Origin: a bacterium
GTDB lineage: Bacteria; Armatimonadota; Zipacnadia; Zipacnadales; Zipacnadaceae
DNA: 58,414 nucleotides
Direction of reading: 5' to 3'
Assembly (NCBI GenBank): GCA_030615605.1
Contig: JAUWYY010000015.1
Coordinates: forward strand, 1 to 58,414
Shown here: one piece after another, positions 35,240 through 45,495 of the stretch
How positions within the stretch are numbered: position 1 is the first letter of the stretch
How the letters are laid out: each line of letters opens with the position of its first letter
Notes under the pieces: model-generated
Told to the model about the DNA's origin: nothing
Database searches by the model: none
Seen by the model: only the letters and a program-made list of their open reading frames with translations
Program-made: the position numbers and the translations under genes

Positions 35240-36274
35240 ATGTTTGATATTATTACAGCCGGCAGTGCCACCGAGGATGTCTTCGTCAATATTGACGAGA
35301 CCCAGCTTATCAGCTTCGAAGACGCCGATAACAGGACCGACTACCTGGCGCTGAGCTACGGGGCCAAGATCAGCGTGGATAGCACCATGCTTGACACCGG
35401 CGGCGGTAGCGTTAACACAGCAGCGACCTTCGCCGAAATGGGCCTGAAGACGGCAGCCTGCTCGAAAATTGGTCGCGATCTGACCGGAAATCGTGTTATC
35501 GAGGATCTTGAAGAGCGCGGCGTGGATACATCCCTGTTTGTGCAATGCACGGAGCATCCGACTGGCATCTCTGTCATATTGACTGGCTTTACCGGTGACC
35601 GGACGATACTGGTCTCGCGGGGTGCTGCCACTCACATCTGTGACGAGGATATTCCCTGGGGGCAAATTGCTGAGGCAAGATGGCTCTATATCGGCTCACT
35701 ACACGGGGAAAGTGGCGCTATGCTTGGCAAGCTGGCTAGATTTGCCGGCGAGCAAGGTGTCCGAGTGGCCATCAATCCGGGCAGCAGCCAGTTCCAGCAG
35801 GGAATGGAAGGGCTGGGCGAAACTCTCGGGCAGGCCACGGTTATGTTCTTAAATCGGGCTGAGGCCTATCAGCTCACCGGGATAGAGCCCCTGCGCGGAC
35901 CCAGCGACGAGCGGCAGATGTTGCGGATGCTGCATCAGGCAGGCTGCCAGAATGTGGTAATGACGGTCGGCGCAGCAGGTTCGTGGGGCTATGACGGGCA
36001 CTCGTTCTTCACCATACCCGCATACCCTACCGAGGTAGTCTCGACGGTGGGCGCCGGAGATGCGTTCGCCGCTGCCTGTGTGGTGGGATTGCACAAAGGT
36101 CTCCAGCTTAATGAGGCGATGCGCATCGGGGCTGCCAATGCTGCCTCAGTTGTCTCACAATTCGGGGCCAAAGAGGGAATCCTGAGCTGGCAGGAAGCCC
36201 GTGATTTCGTGAAAACACACCTGGACAGTTCGCACCAGGACCAGCAATGCCAAGACGGTTCACGCAACAACTAA
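35240..36274 (+). CDS. PfkB-family carbohydrate kinase
   Basis: A 344-residue ribokinase-superfamily kinase. It begins IITAGSATEDVFV, has the first signature LDTGGGSVNTAATFAEMGL (key GGG.VNTA, about 54-60) and the anion-hole motif STVGAGDAFAAACVVGL (GAGDAF, about 272-277) with the catalytic Asp. About residues 100-135 form the substrate lid, with HPTGISVILT. Specificity cannot be read from sequence; ribokinase, adenosine-kinase-like and sugar kinases share these motifs. A half-size TauE gene follows after 12 nt in an apparent operon. Confidence 0.9.
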   Translation: MFDIITAGSATEDVFVNIDETQLISFEDADNRTDYLALSYGAKISVDSTMLDTGGGSVNTAATFAEMGLKTAACSKIGRDLTGNRVIEDLEERGVDTSLFVQCTEHPTGISVILTGFTGDRTILVSRGAATHICDEDIPWGQIAEARWLYIGSLHGESGAMLGKLARFAGEQGVRVAINPGSSQFQQGMEGLGETLGQATVMFLNRAEAYQLTGIEPLRGPSDERQMLRMLHQAGCQNVVMTVGAAGSWGYDGHSFFTIPAYPTEVVSTVGAGDAFAAACVVGLHKGLQLNEAMRIGAANAASVVSQFGAKEGILSWQEARDFVKTHLDSSHQDQQCQDGSRNN

Positions 36275-36286
36275 GGAGGACTCATC

Positions 36287-36694
36287 TTGGACAAGATACC
36301 GGCAATACTTTCATACCTGGGCGTAGGCTTGGTGATGGGGACAATCTCGGCACTGTTGGGAATCGGGGGGGGCGTGCTGCTGGTGCCGGCGCTAGTCCTC
36401 ATCTGGGCCTGTAGTATGCACACAGCCATTGGCACCTCCCTGGCAGTGATAACGGTCTGTTCGCTGGCCGCCGCGATTCGCCATCATATGCTGGGCAACG
36501 TAGATTTTGCGCTGGCGGGAGCACTTGCAGTAGGCGCAGTTGCCGGTAGCTTCTTTATTGGCGCGCCCCTGGCGGAGATGATGCCGGGGGAGACACTGAA
36601 GAAGGTCTTTGGAGTTCTACTGACAGTAGTCGGCCTCCGGATGATTGGGGTTTTTCCATACCTGGCTCATGTGCTTCATATCGGCGGCGGGTAG
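36287..36694 (+). CDS. Half-size TauE/SafE-family membrane protein
   Basis: A 135-residue protein with four hydrophobic segments. It starts at TTG, preceded by AAGGAGG at good distance. The first segment has LGVGLVMGTISALLGIGGGVLLVP-type text (key GTISALLGIGGG), which is the family hallmark, followed by AIGTSLAVI and a GNVDFALAG loop. Full TauE proteins have two such repeats (about 250 residues); this has one and would need to dimerise or pair with another half. Family members move sulfite or organic anions; the substrate here is unknown. Confidence 0.85.
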   Translation: MDKIPAILSYLGVGLVMGTISALLGIGGGVLLVPALVLIWACSMHTAIGTSLAVITVCSLAAAIRHHMLGNVDFALAGALAVGAVAGSFFIGAPLAEMMPGETLKKVFGVLLTVVGLRMIGVFPYLAHVLHIGGG

Positions 36695-36708
36695 AACACT
36701 GGCCGCCT

Positions 36709-37656
36709 TCACGACAGCTTCTCGAGGACGCCGGCAGCAATCAGGGGAATATTGATCTCGTGGTGGCCAATGAGGGTAATGCCCTCACCCCCGAACTCGC
36801 CAGCCCGCACCACCGGGTTCAGCGCAGGGCGGTAGTGCCTGACGAAGTCGAGGTTGACTCCAGTGAAGCCGCCAATCTCGTAGCCGAGATTGCGCACCAC
36901 GGCCAGCGATTTCTCAATGATTAGCGGCAACACCACCGCCGAGCCAGCCACGATTATTACGCCGCCATCCCGAAGTCCAGTAACCTGGTGCGCGAAGATG
37001 CGAAAATCGCGCAGGCTGCCCGCCCCGATAGCTGCACCGTCGGCTGAAGGGTGCATATGATTTATGTCGGTGCCCAGCGCGACGTGCACGGTTGCGGGAA
37101 TCTGCTGCTGATAGGCCGCGGCCAGGATGCTTAGTTCAATGTGCTCACTGTCACTGTTGGCAATTCGGCGGGCGGTCGCGGTACCAAGGCCTATCTCCTC
37201 CTGGTAGGCCTGCCGGGCGGCGGCGTTCATAAACTCGTTGGTTTCTTTCGCCATTCCAAAACGCCCACCGGGAAGAGCGGCGGCGACATCCTCGGAGGTG
37301 TGGCCGGCCAGAGTTATCTCGACATCGTGAATTGCGCCAGCACCGTTGGTGGCTATGCTGGTCAGCACCCCCTGCGTGATAAGCTCGATGATTACCGGAG
37401 CCAGGCCCACCTTGACAACGTGCGCGCCGTAGCAGAAGATGACCGGCAGATCTTGCTGCCGCGCACTCACAATAGCCTCGATCACTCGCTTGATATCGCG
37501 ACCGGCCAGAATATCCGGCAGTGAATCAAGAAAGCTGCCCACATTGGCCTGCGCCGGGCAGACCGAGCCAAAATCGCTGATGTGGACATTGCTGGGCCGC
37601 TCGGCCAATGATTCGGTGCTCACTGCTTCCAGATTAAGCTCCTCGTAGCGATCCAT
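36709..37656 (-). CDS. Deoxyhypusine-synthase-like protein
   Basis: A 315-residue protein of the deoxyhypusine synthase fold family, of which bacterial members are uncharacterised. Motifs: DLPVIFCYGAHVVKVGLAP (about 92-105, NAD-fold), IATNGAGAIHDVEITLAG (about 118-135), HTSEDVAAALPGGRFGMAKETNEF, ATVHVALGTDINHMHP (about 192), VAGSAVVLPLIIEKSL and a final TLIGHHEINIPL. Archaeal and eukaryotic DHS use a lysine near the C-terminus; I see no equivalent here, so hypusine formation is doubtful. The ATG at 37656 is uncertain because AGGAG is closer to an in-frame GTG at 37668. Longer frames run into repeat F. Confidence 0.82.
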   Translation of the reverse strand: MDRYEELNLEAVSTESLAERPSNVHISDFGSVCPAQANVGSFLDSLPDILAGRDIKRVIEAIVSARQQDLPVIFCYGAHVVKVGLAPVIIELITQGVLTSIATNGAGAIHDVEITLAGHTSEDVAAALPGGRFGMAKETNEFMNAAARQAYQEEIGLGTATARRIANSDSEHIELSILAAAYQQQIPATVHVALGTDINHMHPSADGAAIGAGSLRDFRIFAHQVTGLRDGGVIIVAGSAVVLPLIIEKSLAVVRNLGYEIGGFTGVNLDFVRHYRPALNPVVRAGEFGGEGITLIGHHEINIPLIAAGVLEKLS

Positions 37657-37696
37657 CGCTATATGCACTTTCTCCTTTTCAGTTATTGTTGCGCAA

Positions 37697-37939
37697 GATT
37701 TATGAACGGATTTTGCGGAAAACCCGCTTTTTGAAAAAAGCCGGTTTTCCGCACCTTTCCTGCCTACGCTGCACAAGTGCAGCTATGGCGGACAGGCCGG
37801 CAAAAACTTTAATAGTGGAACAGTACGGCGATATACTCTTATCCCCCACGGGGCGCGAATAGTTTCCATTGAGATAGCTCCGGCAACCGGCCTTGCGGCC
37901 ACAAGACATGTGTGCATTTCGGTCTGTAAGTGATCCGCG
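37697..37939 (+). repeat. Dispersed intergenic repeat, copy F (with nested palindrome)
   Basis: A full copy, 243 nt, filling the gap between the comF stop and the DHS-like gene start. The left arms GCGGAAAACC / GGTTTTCCGC are intact. The roughly 36-nt nested element (about 37761-37796, GCTGCAC-AA-GTGCAGC) is at the same site as in copy D. The right end reads GTAAGTGATCCGCG; the outer pairing with CGGATT is kept with a wobble pair. Confidence 0.93.
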
Positions 37940-37940
37940 A

Positions 37941-38771
37941 TCATACGTCTACGCTGTCAGCAGCTTGCAGGTCTTCTTCGTCACCCAATTGCTGGCCAAG
38001 ATCAGGATGCCAGGTGGGGACGGCACGGGTTATAGTCAAAGCCCAGACCGACTCGGCTCCAGCCCGGTGTAGCACCTTAGCCGCCTCGTTGAGCGTACTG
38101 CCAGTGGTATAGACATCGTCAATCAGCAGCAGGCTTTCCCCGGCAACTGCCTCCGGCTCCGGGACAGCAAAGGCATTTTTCATATTGTCGCGGCGCTGAG
38201 GTGGAGTGAGCCCGATCTGCGGAGCGGTGTCTTTGCTACGCACCAGGAGCTGCTCCCGGCAGGGCAAGTCGGCGAGCGCGGCAAGCCGGCGAGACAGCAA
38301 CACGGCCTGATCGAAACCGCGCCAATTGCGTCGGCGGGGATGCAGCACTACCGGCACCACTCCAGTTAAGCTCTCCCAGGGAAGTCCAGCCGGATCCGTC
38401 TGTTCCATCCCAACGCGCCCGGCAAGCAACTCGGCCAACGGCTCGGCCAGGCGCCGCCGCCCACTGAATTTGAACCTGAGGACGGCCTCGCGTAGCGTGG
38501 CAGTGTGCCATCCTACGGCACGCGCTCCGTCGAACTGAGGTGCACCTTGCCGACACTGACCGCAAACAGTCCCAGCAGCAGCCGACTCGGGCAGCGGTTT
38601 CCCGCACCGCACGCAGTAAGGAGGCTCAATCAGCGCAAACTGCTCCCGACAACTGGCACAAAGGATCTCGCGTCCCGGCCGCTCACAAAGCAGACAGACG
38701 GGCGGGAAGATCAGCTCCAGAAGTTCCTCGCCAAGTTTTCTTATTCGGTCAATCGCTGTCGGCTCAGCCAT
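37941..38771 (-). CDS. comF: ComF-family phosphoribosyltransferase
   Basis: A 276-residue protein related to competence factor ComFC. The N-terminus holds a four-cysteine ribbon (CLLCERPG, CASCREQF) and a second pair (CVRCGKPL, CGQCRQG). The C-terminal half has the PRPP-binding motif LLLIDDVYTTGSTL (about 215-228) of type I phosphoribosyltransferases and HPRRRNWRGFDQ. Members are linked to DNA uptake, but in genomes without other competence genes the role is open. There is no Shine-Dalgarno: repeat G begins four bases upstream of the ATG, so the start is uncertain. Confidence 0.88.
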   Translation of the reverse strand: MAEPTAIDRIRKLGEELLELIFPPVCLLCERPGREILCASCREQFALIEPPYCVRCGKPLPESAAAGTVCGQCRQGAPQFDGARAVGWHTATLREAVLRFKFSGRRRLAEPLAELLAGRVGMEQTDPAGLPWESLTGVVPVVLHPRRRNWRGFDQAVLLSRRLAALADLPCREQLLVRSKDTAPQIGLTPPQRRDNMKNAFAVPEPEAVAGESLLLIDDVYTTGSTLNEAAKVLHRAGAESVWALTITRAVPTWHPDLGQQLGDEEDLQAADSVDV

Positions 38772-38774
38772 AAT

Positions 38775-38966
38775 CCACAAAACTCATTAGCGGATTTTGC
38801 GGGAAACCCGCTTTTTGAAAAAAGCCGGTTTTCCGCACCTTTCCGGCAAAAACTTTGAAAGTGGAACAGTACGACAGATAGCATGGCGCTACCCCCCACA
38901 GAAGTCGCATAGTCTCAATTAGGATACCCCTTACCACCGGCTTTGAGACCACAATACGTCCGTGCA

Positions 38967-38968
<2 letters not shown>
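38775..38968 (+). repeat. Dispersed intergenic repeat, copy G
   Basis: Starts 4 nt upstream of comF and runs to the end of the glycogen debranching gene. Arms GCGGGAAACC / GGTTTTCCGC differ by one base. The ACAGTA arm is kept but its partner is altered (GCATGGCGC). The right end fades into the debranching enzyme stop at 38967, so the closing AATCCG is missing. Confidence 0.9.
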
Positions 38969-40937
<1,969 letters not shown>

Positions 40938-40968
40938 TTCGCCACAACCTTGCTATCTTCCAATGACA

Positions 40969-41550
40969 TTAGCCTGGCTGCCTGCGTGCCGCCACCGCCA
41001 GCAGACCGGCAACTGTCTTGGCGTCAGTCAGCTCGCCGCGCAGGCAGGCGGCCACGGCATCCTCAAAGAGTATCTTCCTAACTCGTATGATCTCGTCGTC
41101 ATCGGGTGCAGCCTCGGCCGACTGCAAATCCTGGGCCAGGAAGATATGAATCAGTTCCTGGGAGTAGCCCGGGGCCAGATAAACCGAGAACAGCAACTCC
41201 AGCTGTCCGGCGGCATAGCCGATCTCCTCAGTCAACTCGCGGCGTATAGCTTCAGCAGGCTGCTCGCCGGGATCTATAATACCAGCAGGGATCTCCAGCA
41301 GCGCCTGCTCAATCGGATGACGCCACTGCTCGACCAGCACTACCTGTCCATCATCCAGCAAGGGCACCGCTGCCACTGAGTCCACATGTTCAACTACCTC
41401 GCGGCTGGCCTGTTGGTCCTTAGCCAGCCGCACTGTATCGCGACGCAGATTGAGGATTTTCCCCTGGTACAGATGCTCCGAACTGAGGGTAGTCTCAACA
41501 AGCCCATCGCCCGCAACACTGAATGAACTGGTCTGTTCGCAGTTACTCAT
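40969..41550 (-). CDS. Nudix hydrolase, ADP-ribose pyrophosphatase type
   Basis: A 193-residue hydrolase. The Nudix box is complete: GIIDPGEQPAEAIRRELTEE (about 93-112) with the following IGY. The N-terminal beta domain, with LNLRRDTVRLAKDQQASREVVEH-like text (key SREVVEH), is typical of ADP-sugar pyrophosphatases (NudF type), as is VLVEQWRHP. With the debranching enzyme downstream it might handle ADP-glucose or ADP-ribose; the substrate is inferred. It diverges from the SLH porin gene. Confidence 0.88.
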   Translation of the reverse strand: MSNCEQTSSFSVAGDGLVETTLSSEHLYQGKILNLRRDTVRLAKDQQASREVVEHVDSVAAVPLLDDGQVVLVEQWRHPIEQALLEIPAGIIDPGEQPAEAIRRELTEEIGYAAGQLELLFSVYLAPGYSQELIHIFLAQDLQSAEAAPDDDEIIRVRKILFEDAVAACLRGELTDAKTVAGLLAVAARRQPG

Positions 41551-41656
41551 TGTATAGTGCTAGTTGGCCGCAAGTAAGCAAAATCCTTCCTATACCCAGC
41601 AGAAGAGAGTCTACTGCGTAATTACAGCCATACAGCCAGGCTGCGCCGATAGTAGT

Positions 41657-41685
41657 TTGACCATGTTGTGCATATGGGTTATAAT
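41657..41685 (+). promoter_or_regulatory. Sigma-70 type promoter of the SLH porin gene
   Basis: TTGACC and a perfect TATAAT separated by 17 nt. The transcript would start near 41692 and carry a leader of about 190 nt before ATG 41880. The leader shows no gene. Confidence 0.8.
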
Positions 41686-41879
41686 ACACAGGTATTGGTT
41701 GTAATATGCCAAAGATTGTCGGCTTGGGCTGCATGTCCGATACCCTTCCGGCTGGCCTGCGGCCTTGCTAACATATGAACCAACAGTTACAGCAATAACG
41801 GTTCAGAACTTGCAGCCTACACTAACACATAGTGAATGAGATGAGGTCATTGTGCCTTAGATGTGAGGGAGGGTGCAAA

Positions 41880-43595
41880 ATGTTCAGGTTGCGATTTCTC
41901 AGTGGTGTGGTTTGTCTGCTTTTTGTGGTGCCTGCCTACGCCGGTGACCCCGTCCTCCCCTCCACCCAGGCAGCGGAACGCCTTGTCCCCTTTGATCACT
42001 GGGCCTACGATGCTGTCCAGCAGCTTATGGATATGGGCATCATCATTGGTTATCCCGACGGCTCCATCCGGGGCGACCGCGCCTTGACTCGCTATGAATT
42101 TGCTATGGCGCTGAGCCGACTGCTGGACGCCATTGACCAGTTCAAGGGCATGCAGGAACACTTTCGCCCGGTGGGGCCACCGGGCCCGCAAGGTCCGCCC
42201 GGCCCGGCCGGACCTGCCGGGGTGCCCGGCCCGTCAGGGGAGGCTGCCGACCTAGCTGATGCCAGGCAGCTCATCGACCGCCTGATGGACGAGTTCTCCG
42301 AGGAGATCAGTGAAGTCCGCAACGGACTGGAAGACGTGGCAGGCCAGGCAGGCGAGCTTGAGAAGCGCGTGACAGCTCTGGAGGAGCTGCGTCAGCCTTT
42401 GCTGGAAGCCTTCATTGAGTATCGCATCGGTTTGATAGGCAGATCTCTGGACCACGATACTGAAGCTGACGACCTGACTGTGCTATTCTCGGTCAGCTAC
42501 GACATTGACGAGGATACCACGGCAAAGGTCGGACTGAAGTTTGCCGACGGGATACTGCCCCTTTCGGTGCTGGGTACAGAAATCAAGGAGGGCCCCCCAT
42601 ACGAAAACGCACCCAAGCCCTTCGAGTTTGACTACTTCCGGCCATACGGCAACGATGAATGGTGGCTGGATGAGGCCTGGATCGCGCACAGCTTCGGGGA
42701 AGATGACTTCTGGCGCTTTGGCCGCCAGTTCCAGCAATATGGGCTGGGGCTGGTAGTGAACAATGAGCGCCGGGCCCAGCAGGGCTTTCGGCGACGCTTT
42801 GACGGACTCTTCGGCCTGAACAATGTGGACCTGGATACGTTCTACGGGGGCAGTTCGTACAATTGGGCACCTATCCCCGTGAGTAACCCGGGCAGCGACG
42901 GCTACTTCTCGTCACGAGTTCAATATGACGGAGACCGGATGGACCTAGGCTTTAGCTGGCTACCTGACGGAGTAGGGCAGGAGGACGTACGTGGTGTTGA
43001 CCTATCCTATCGGTACAGCGGCGACAAGTATCTGGTGGCCGAGTATGGGTGGATATTCCATCATGCCAACCGCTATGTATATCCCAGGAAGCATCGGCCG
43101 GATGCTTTGGCCATAGCCCTGGATCTGCACAAGAGTGACGACTTCTGGCTGCAGGGCTGGTATTCCATAGTTGACTCGGAGTACGACGTCCAGTATTCTT
43201 CGCTGCATCCTTACGTAAAGATCGAACAGCGCAACCGTCCGCAAAATCTCCTGTACTGGGACCGCTGGCTGGAGCGGCGGCCAGTATTGACCAATCTGGA
43301 GTTCATCGGCGCGAATGCCTGGACGCACCTCGGCGAATTCCCCCTGCATTTCAGCTACTACCACGTTGACGAGGAGTCCCCCACGTGGTGGTACGACTGC
43401 CAGGTGGTGGGCATAGTATTTGACGATCTGTGGGCGGTGCGCACATATCGCTCGCTGGGCGAAAACGCCACCGTGCAGCTTACCTACGCGCGAGCTCTAC
43501 GCAGTGATGAGCCCAACCTCGACTGGGAGGGGGAGCCGCTGGGGGAAGTGGGCGACCAGCAGTTTCTGCAGCTTAAATTCATGGCGGGCTTCTAA
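41880..43595 (+). CDS. SLH-domain outer-membrane porin (OmpM-like)
   Basis: A 571-residue exported protein. A signal peptide (about 1-22, ending PAYAG) precedes one SLH domain (about 35-85, with FDHWAYDAVQQLMDMGIIIG, GYPDGSIRGDRALTRYEFAMALSRLL broken into parts). Next is a collagen-like GPP/GPQ/GPA tract (about 100-125) and a coiled-coil segment (about 130-185). The rest is a beta-barrel rich in aromatic and acidic strands, ending FLQLKFMAGF with C-terminal Phe, the beta-signal of outer-membrane proteins. GGGAGGG precedes the ATG. The SLH domain would bind modified peptidoglycan, tethering the outer membrane; the organism is therefore diderm. Confidence 0.88.
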   Translation: MFRLRFLSGVVCLLFVVPAYAGDPVLPSTQAAERLVPFDHWAYDAVQQLMDMGIIIGYPDGSIRGDRALTRYEFAMALSRLLDAIDQFKGMQEHFRPVGPPGPQGPPGPAGPAGVPGPSGEAADLADARQLIDRLMDEFSEEISEVRNGLEDVAGQAGELEKRVTALEELRQPLLEAFIEYRIGLIGRSLDHDTEADDLTVLFSVSYDIDEDTTAKVGLKFADGILPLSVLGTEIKEGPPYENAPKPFEFDYFRPYGNDEWWLDEAWIAHSFGEDDFWRFGRQFQQYGLGLVVNNERRAQQGFRRRFDGLFGLNNVDLDTFYGGSSYNWAPIPVSNPGSDGYFSSRVQYDGDRMDLGFSWLPDGVGQEDVRGVDLSYRYSGDKYLVAEYGWIFHHANRYVYPRKHRPDALAIALDLHKSDDFWLQGWYSIVDSEYDVQYSSLHPYVKIEQRNRPQNLLYWDRWLERRPVLTNLEFIGANAWTHLGEFPLHFSYYHVDEESPTWWYDCQVVGIVFDDLWAVRTYRSLGENATVQLTYARALRSDEPNLDWEGEPLGEVGDQQFLQLKFMAGF

Positions 43596-43609
43596 CCAAT
43601 AGCGTAGAG

Positions 43610-43632
43610 GCTGACAGGCGCCTGTCAGCTTT
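43610..43632. terminator. Perfect palindrome after the SLH porin gene
   Basis: GCTGACAGGC/GCCTGTCAGC is a perfect 20-bp palindrome followed by TTT, 15 nt after the stop. It can form a stem only with a small loop; a terminator or protein-binding site. Confidence 0.6.
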
Positions 43633-43686
43633 AGGGTTGGCCAATACAAATCGCAACAGACTTACATTGAGCCTGAACTTATAGAT

Positions 43687-43715
43687 AAAGGCCACCGGCG
43701 AGGTGGCCTTTGTCG
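43687..43715 (+). terminator. Rho-independent terminator before the efflux genes
   Basis: A 10-bp stem AAAGGCCACC/GGTGGCCTTT around GGCGA, then TGTCG. It likely ends the porin transcript. Confidence 0.75.
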
Positions 43716-43776
43716 TGTCCTGTGGTCGGGGCAGGCAGGATAATCAGTTGGCCATGGCGAAAACAGACTGGCAAAG

Positions 43777-44748
43777 ATGAACAGTATGCTATCTACAGCC
43801 GATCATGCACCGGAACACGACGGAAAATCCCCTGCCCTAGGGAAGTGGCGGATCCTCGTAGCAATTGCAGTGGTGATCGCAGCACTTATTGTCTGGAAGG
43901 CGTGGCCCCGCCCGACGTCAGTGGAAGTTGTTTCCGCGCAAATCTCGTCTCTGATCGGACATCTGTCGGCCACTGGCGAGATTGACGGCAAGGTAGCCAA
44001 CGTTGGAGCAAAGACTGCTGGCGAGGTCGAGCAAGTATACGTGGCCGAGGGTGAGCGGGTCGCTGACGGCGCACCGCTGGCTCGCATCTCGCCCGGCCCC
44101 ACTGGGCTGCCCGCTATCTCCGCAGAGCAACTGAACATACAGGTCATTGACAGTCCCTTCGCGGGAGTGGTAGCCCGCAGATATGTGGATCCAGGCGATG
44201 CGGTAAGCCCGGGCCAGCCGCTATTCACCGTGGTTGACCCACAGCAAGTCTGGGTGGTTGCCTACATCAATGATATTGACATGCCCAAAGTACACCAGGG
44301 CTTGCCGGTAGAGGTCACGCTACCAACATATCTCGCAACGACTTACTATGGGAAGATAACCGCAATCGGTCCGCTGGCCAAGCCACGCAGTGAACTACAG
44401 TCGGGGGCGCGGACGGTGCGGGTGCGCATAGACCTCGATGAGCCGATGTCAAATATGATACCCGGCACTGAGGTCAATGTGGATGCCTCAGTGACTCTGC
44501 GCAGCCAGACACTGCTAATCCCCGCCGACGCCGTCAATGAGAACCGACAGGGCCGCTACGTGTGGGTGGTACGTGAGGGTCGTGCCAGTCAACAGCAGAT
44601 TACTACCGGCCTGACAAACTATCTGGCGGTGGAGGTGCTCGACGGGCTGGCGGAAGCAGACCTGATCATAACCACAGGTCAACAGGACTTACAGGTTGAC
44701 CAACGGGTCAATCCGCAACCAACCCTTGCAGTCTTGAATCCGAAGTAG
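43777..44748 (+). CDS. Periplasmic membrane-fusion protein (HlyD/MacA type)
   Basis: A 323-residue adaptor of a tripartite or ABC exporter. After a basic start it has one membrane helix (about 24-42, ILVAIAVVIAALIVW). Lipoyl half-motifs are GEVEQVYVAEGERVADGAPL (about 86-103) and SPFAGVVARRYVDPGDAVSPGQPL (about 128-150). The stretch between them is only about 20 residues, so the long coiled-coil hairpin seen in MacA/AcrA is missing. The beta-barrel and membrane-proximal domains follow. It is 36 nt upstream of the ATPase gene, forming an operon. Confidence 0.88.
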   Translation: MNSMLSTADHAPEHDGKSPALGKWRILVAIAVVIAALIVWKAWPRPTSVEVVSAQISSLIGHLSATGEIDGKVANVGAKTAGEVEQVYVAEGERVADGAPLARISPGPTGLPAISAEQLNIQVIDSPFAGVVARRYVDPGDAVSPGQPLFTVVDPQQVWVVAYINDIDMPKVHQGLPVEVTLPTYLATTYYGKITAIGPLAKPRSELQSGARTVRVRIDLDEPMSNMIPGTEVNVDASVTLRSQTLLIPADAVNENRQGRYVWVVREGRASQQQITTGLTNYLAVEVLDGLAEADLIITTGQQDLQVDQRVNPQPTLAVLNPK

Positions 44749-44784
44749 CACTGCAAGTCCGCCCCAGGTCAAGCGCTATTAGCT

Positions 44785-45492
44785 ATGAACTCTCCATTGG
44801 TAGTGCTCGAGAATGTGACTAAGACCTACATGCTGGGAGAAATCCCCGTAGAAGCGCTGCGGGGCGTGGACCTGGAGCTGGCCCGCGGTGAGGTAGTGGT
44901 GCTGCTGGGCCCCAGCGGCTCAGGAAAGACCACCCTCATCAATATCATCGGCGGCCTGGACACGCCGACCAGTGGCTCCGTTACCGTCGCTGATCAAGAT
45001 ATTACCACGGCCAACGAGGACCAACTAACCCGCTTCCGGCGCGATAGCGTCAGCTTCGTCTTTCAGTTTTTCAATCTGGTTCCCACTCTTACGGCACGGG
45101 AGAATGTCGAACTTGTGGCGGAAATCAGCAACAGCCAGAGCGACTGCCTGGATCTGCTAAGGCGGGTGGGCCTGGGCGAACGAGCGGACCACTTTCCCCA
45201 CCAGATCTCCGGCGGCGAACAGCAGCGAGTGGCTATTGCCCGGGCTCTGGCCAAGAGTCCCCAGTTACTCCTGGCCGATGAACCGACCGGCAACCTCGAC
45301 TTCCGCACCGGCATTACGGTGCTGGAGGTACTGCGCGAGATCAATCGCAGCGACGGCCTGAGCATGCTGTTGGTTACGCATAACGAGGTGATAGCCGAGA
45401 TGGCTGACACCGTCGTGCGGTTGCGCAGTGGGCAGGTAGTAGACGTGCAGAAAAACGAGTCGCCACTCCCCGCCAGTAAGATCCGCTGGTGA
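44785..45492 (+). CDS. ABC transporter ATP-binding protein (MacB/LolD family)
   Basis: A 235-residue ATPase. It has Walker A GPSGSGKTT (about 39-47), the Q loop VFQFFNLVPTLTARENV, the signature ISGGEQQRVAIARAL (about 139-153), Walker B LLLADEPTG and the H-loop LLVTHNE. The Q-loop text and EDQLTRFRR are typical of the MacB/LolD/FtsE group, which pairs with FtsX-like permeases. The permease gene begins 3 nt after its stop. Confidence 0.95.
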   Translation: MNSPLVVLENVTKTYMLGEIPVEALRGVDLELARGEVVVLLGPSGSGKTTLINIIGGLDTPTSGSVTVADQDITTANEDQLTRFRRDSVSFVFQFFNLVPTLTARENVELVAEISNSQSDCLDLLRRVGLGERADHFPHQISGGEQQRVAIARALAKSPQLLLADEPTGNLDFRTGITVLEVLREINRSDGLSMLLVTHNEVIAEMADTVVRLRSGQVVDVQKNESPLPASKIRW

Positions 45493-45495
45493 ACA

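Noticed and set aside
37657..37776. 40-residue N-terminal extension of the DHS-like protein
   Set aside because: Most of the extension is encoded by repeat F (RLFSKSGFSAKS is the repeat in another frame), so it is not part of the gene.
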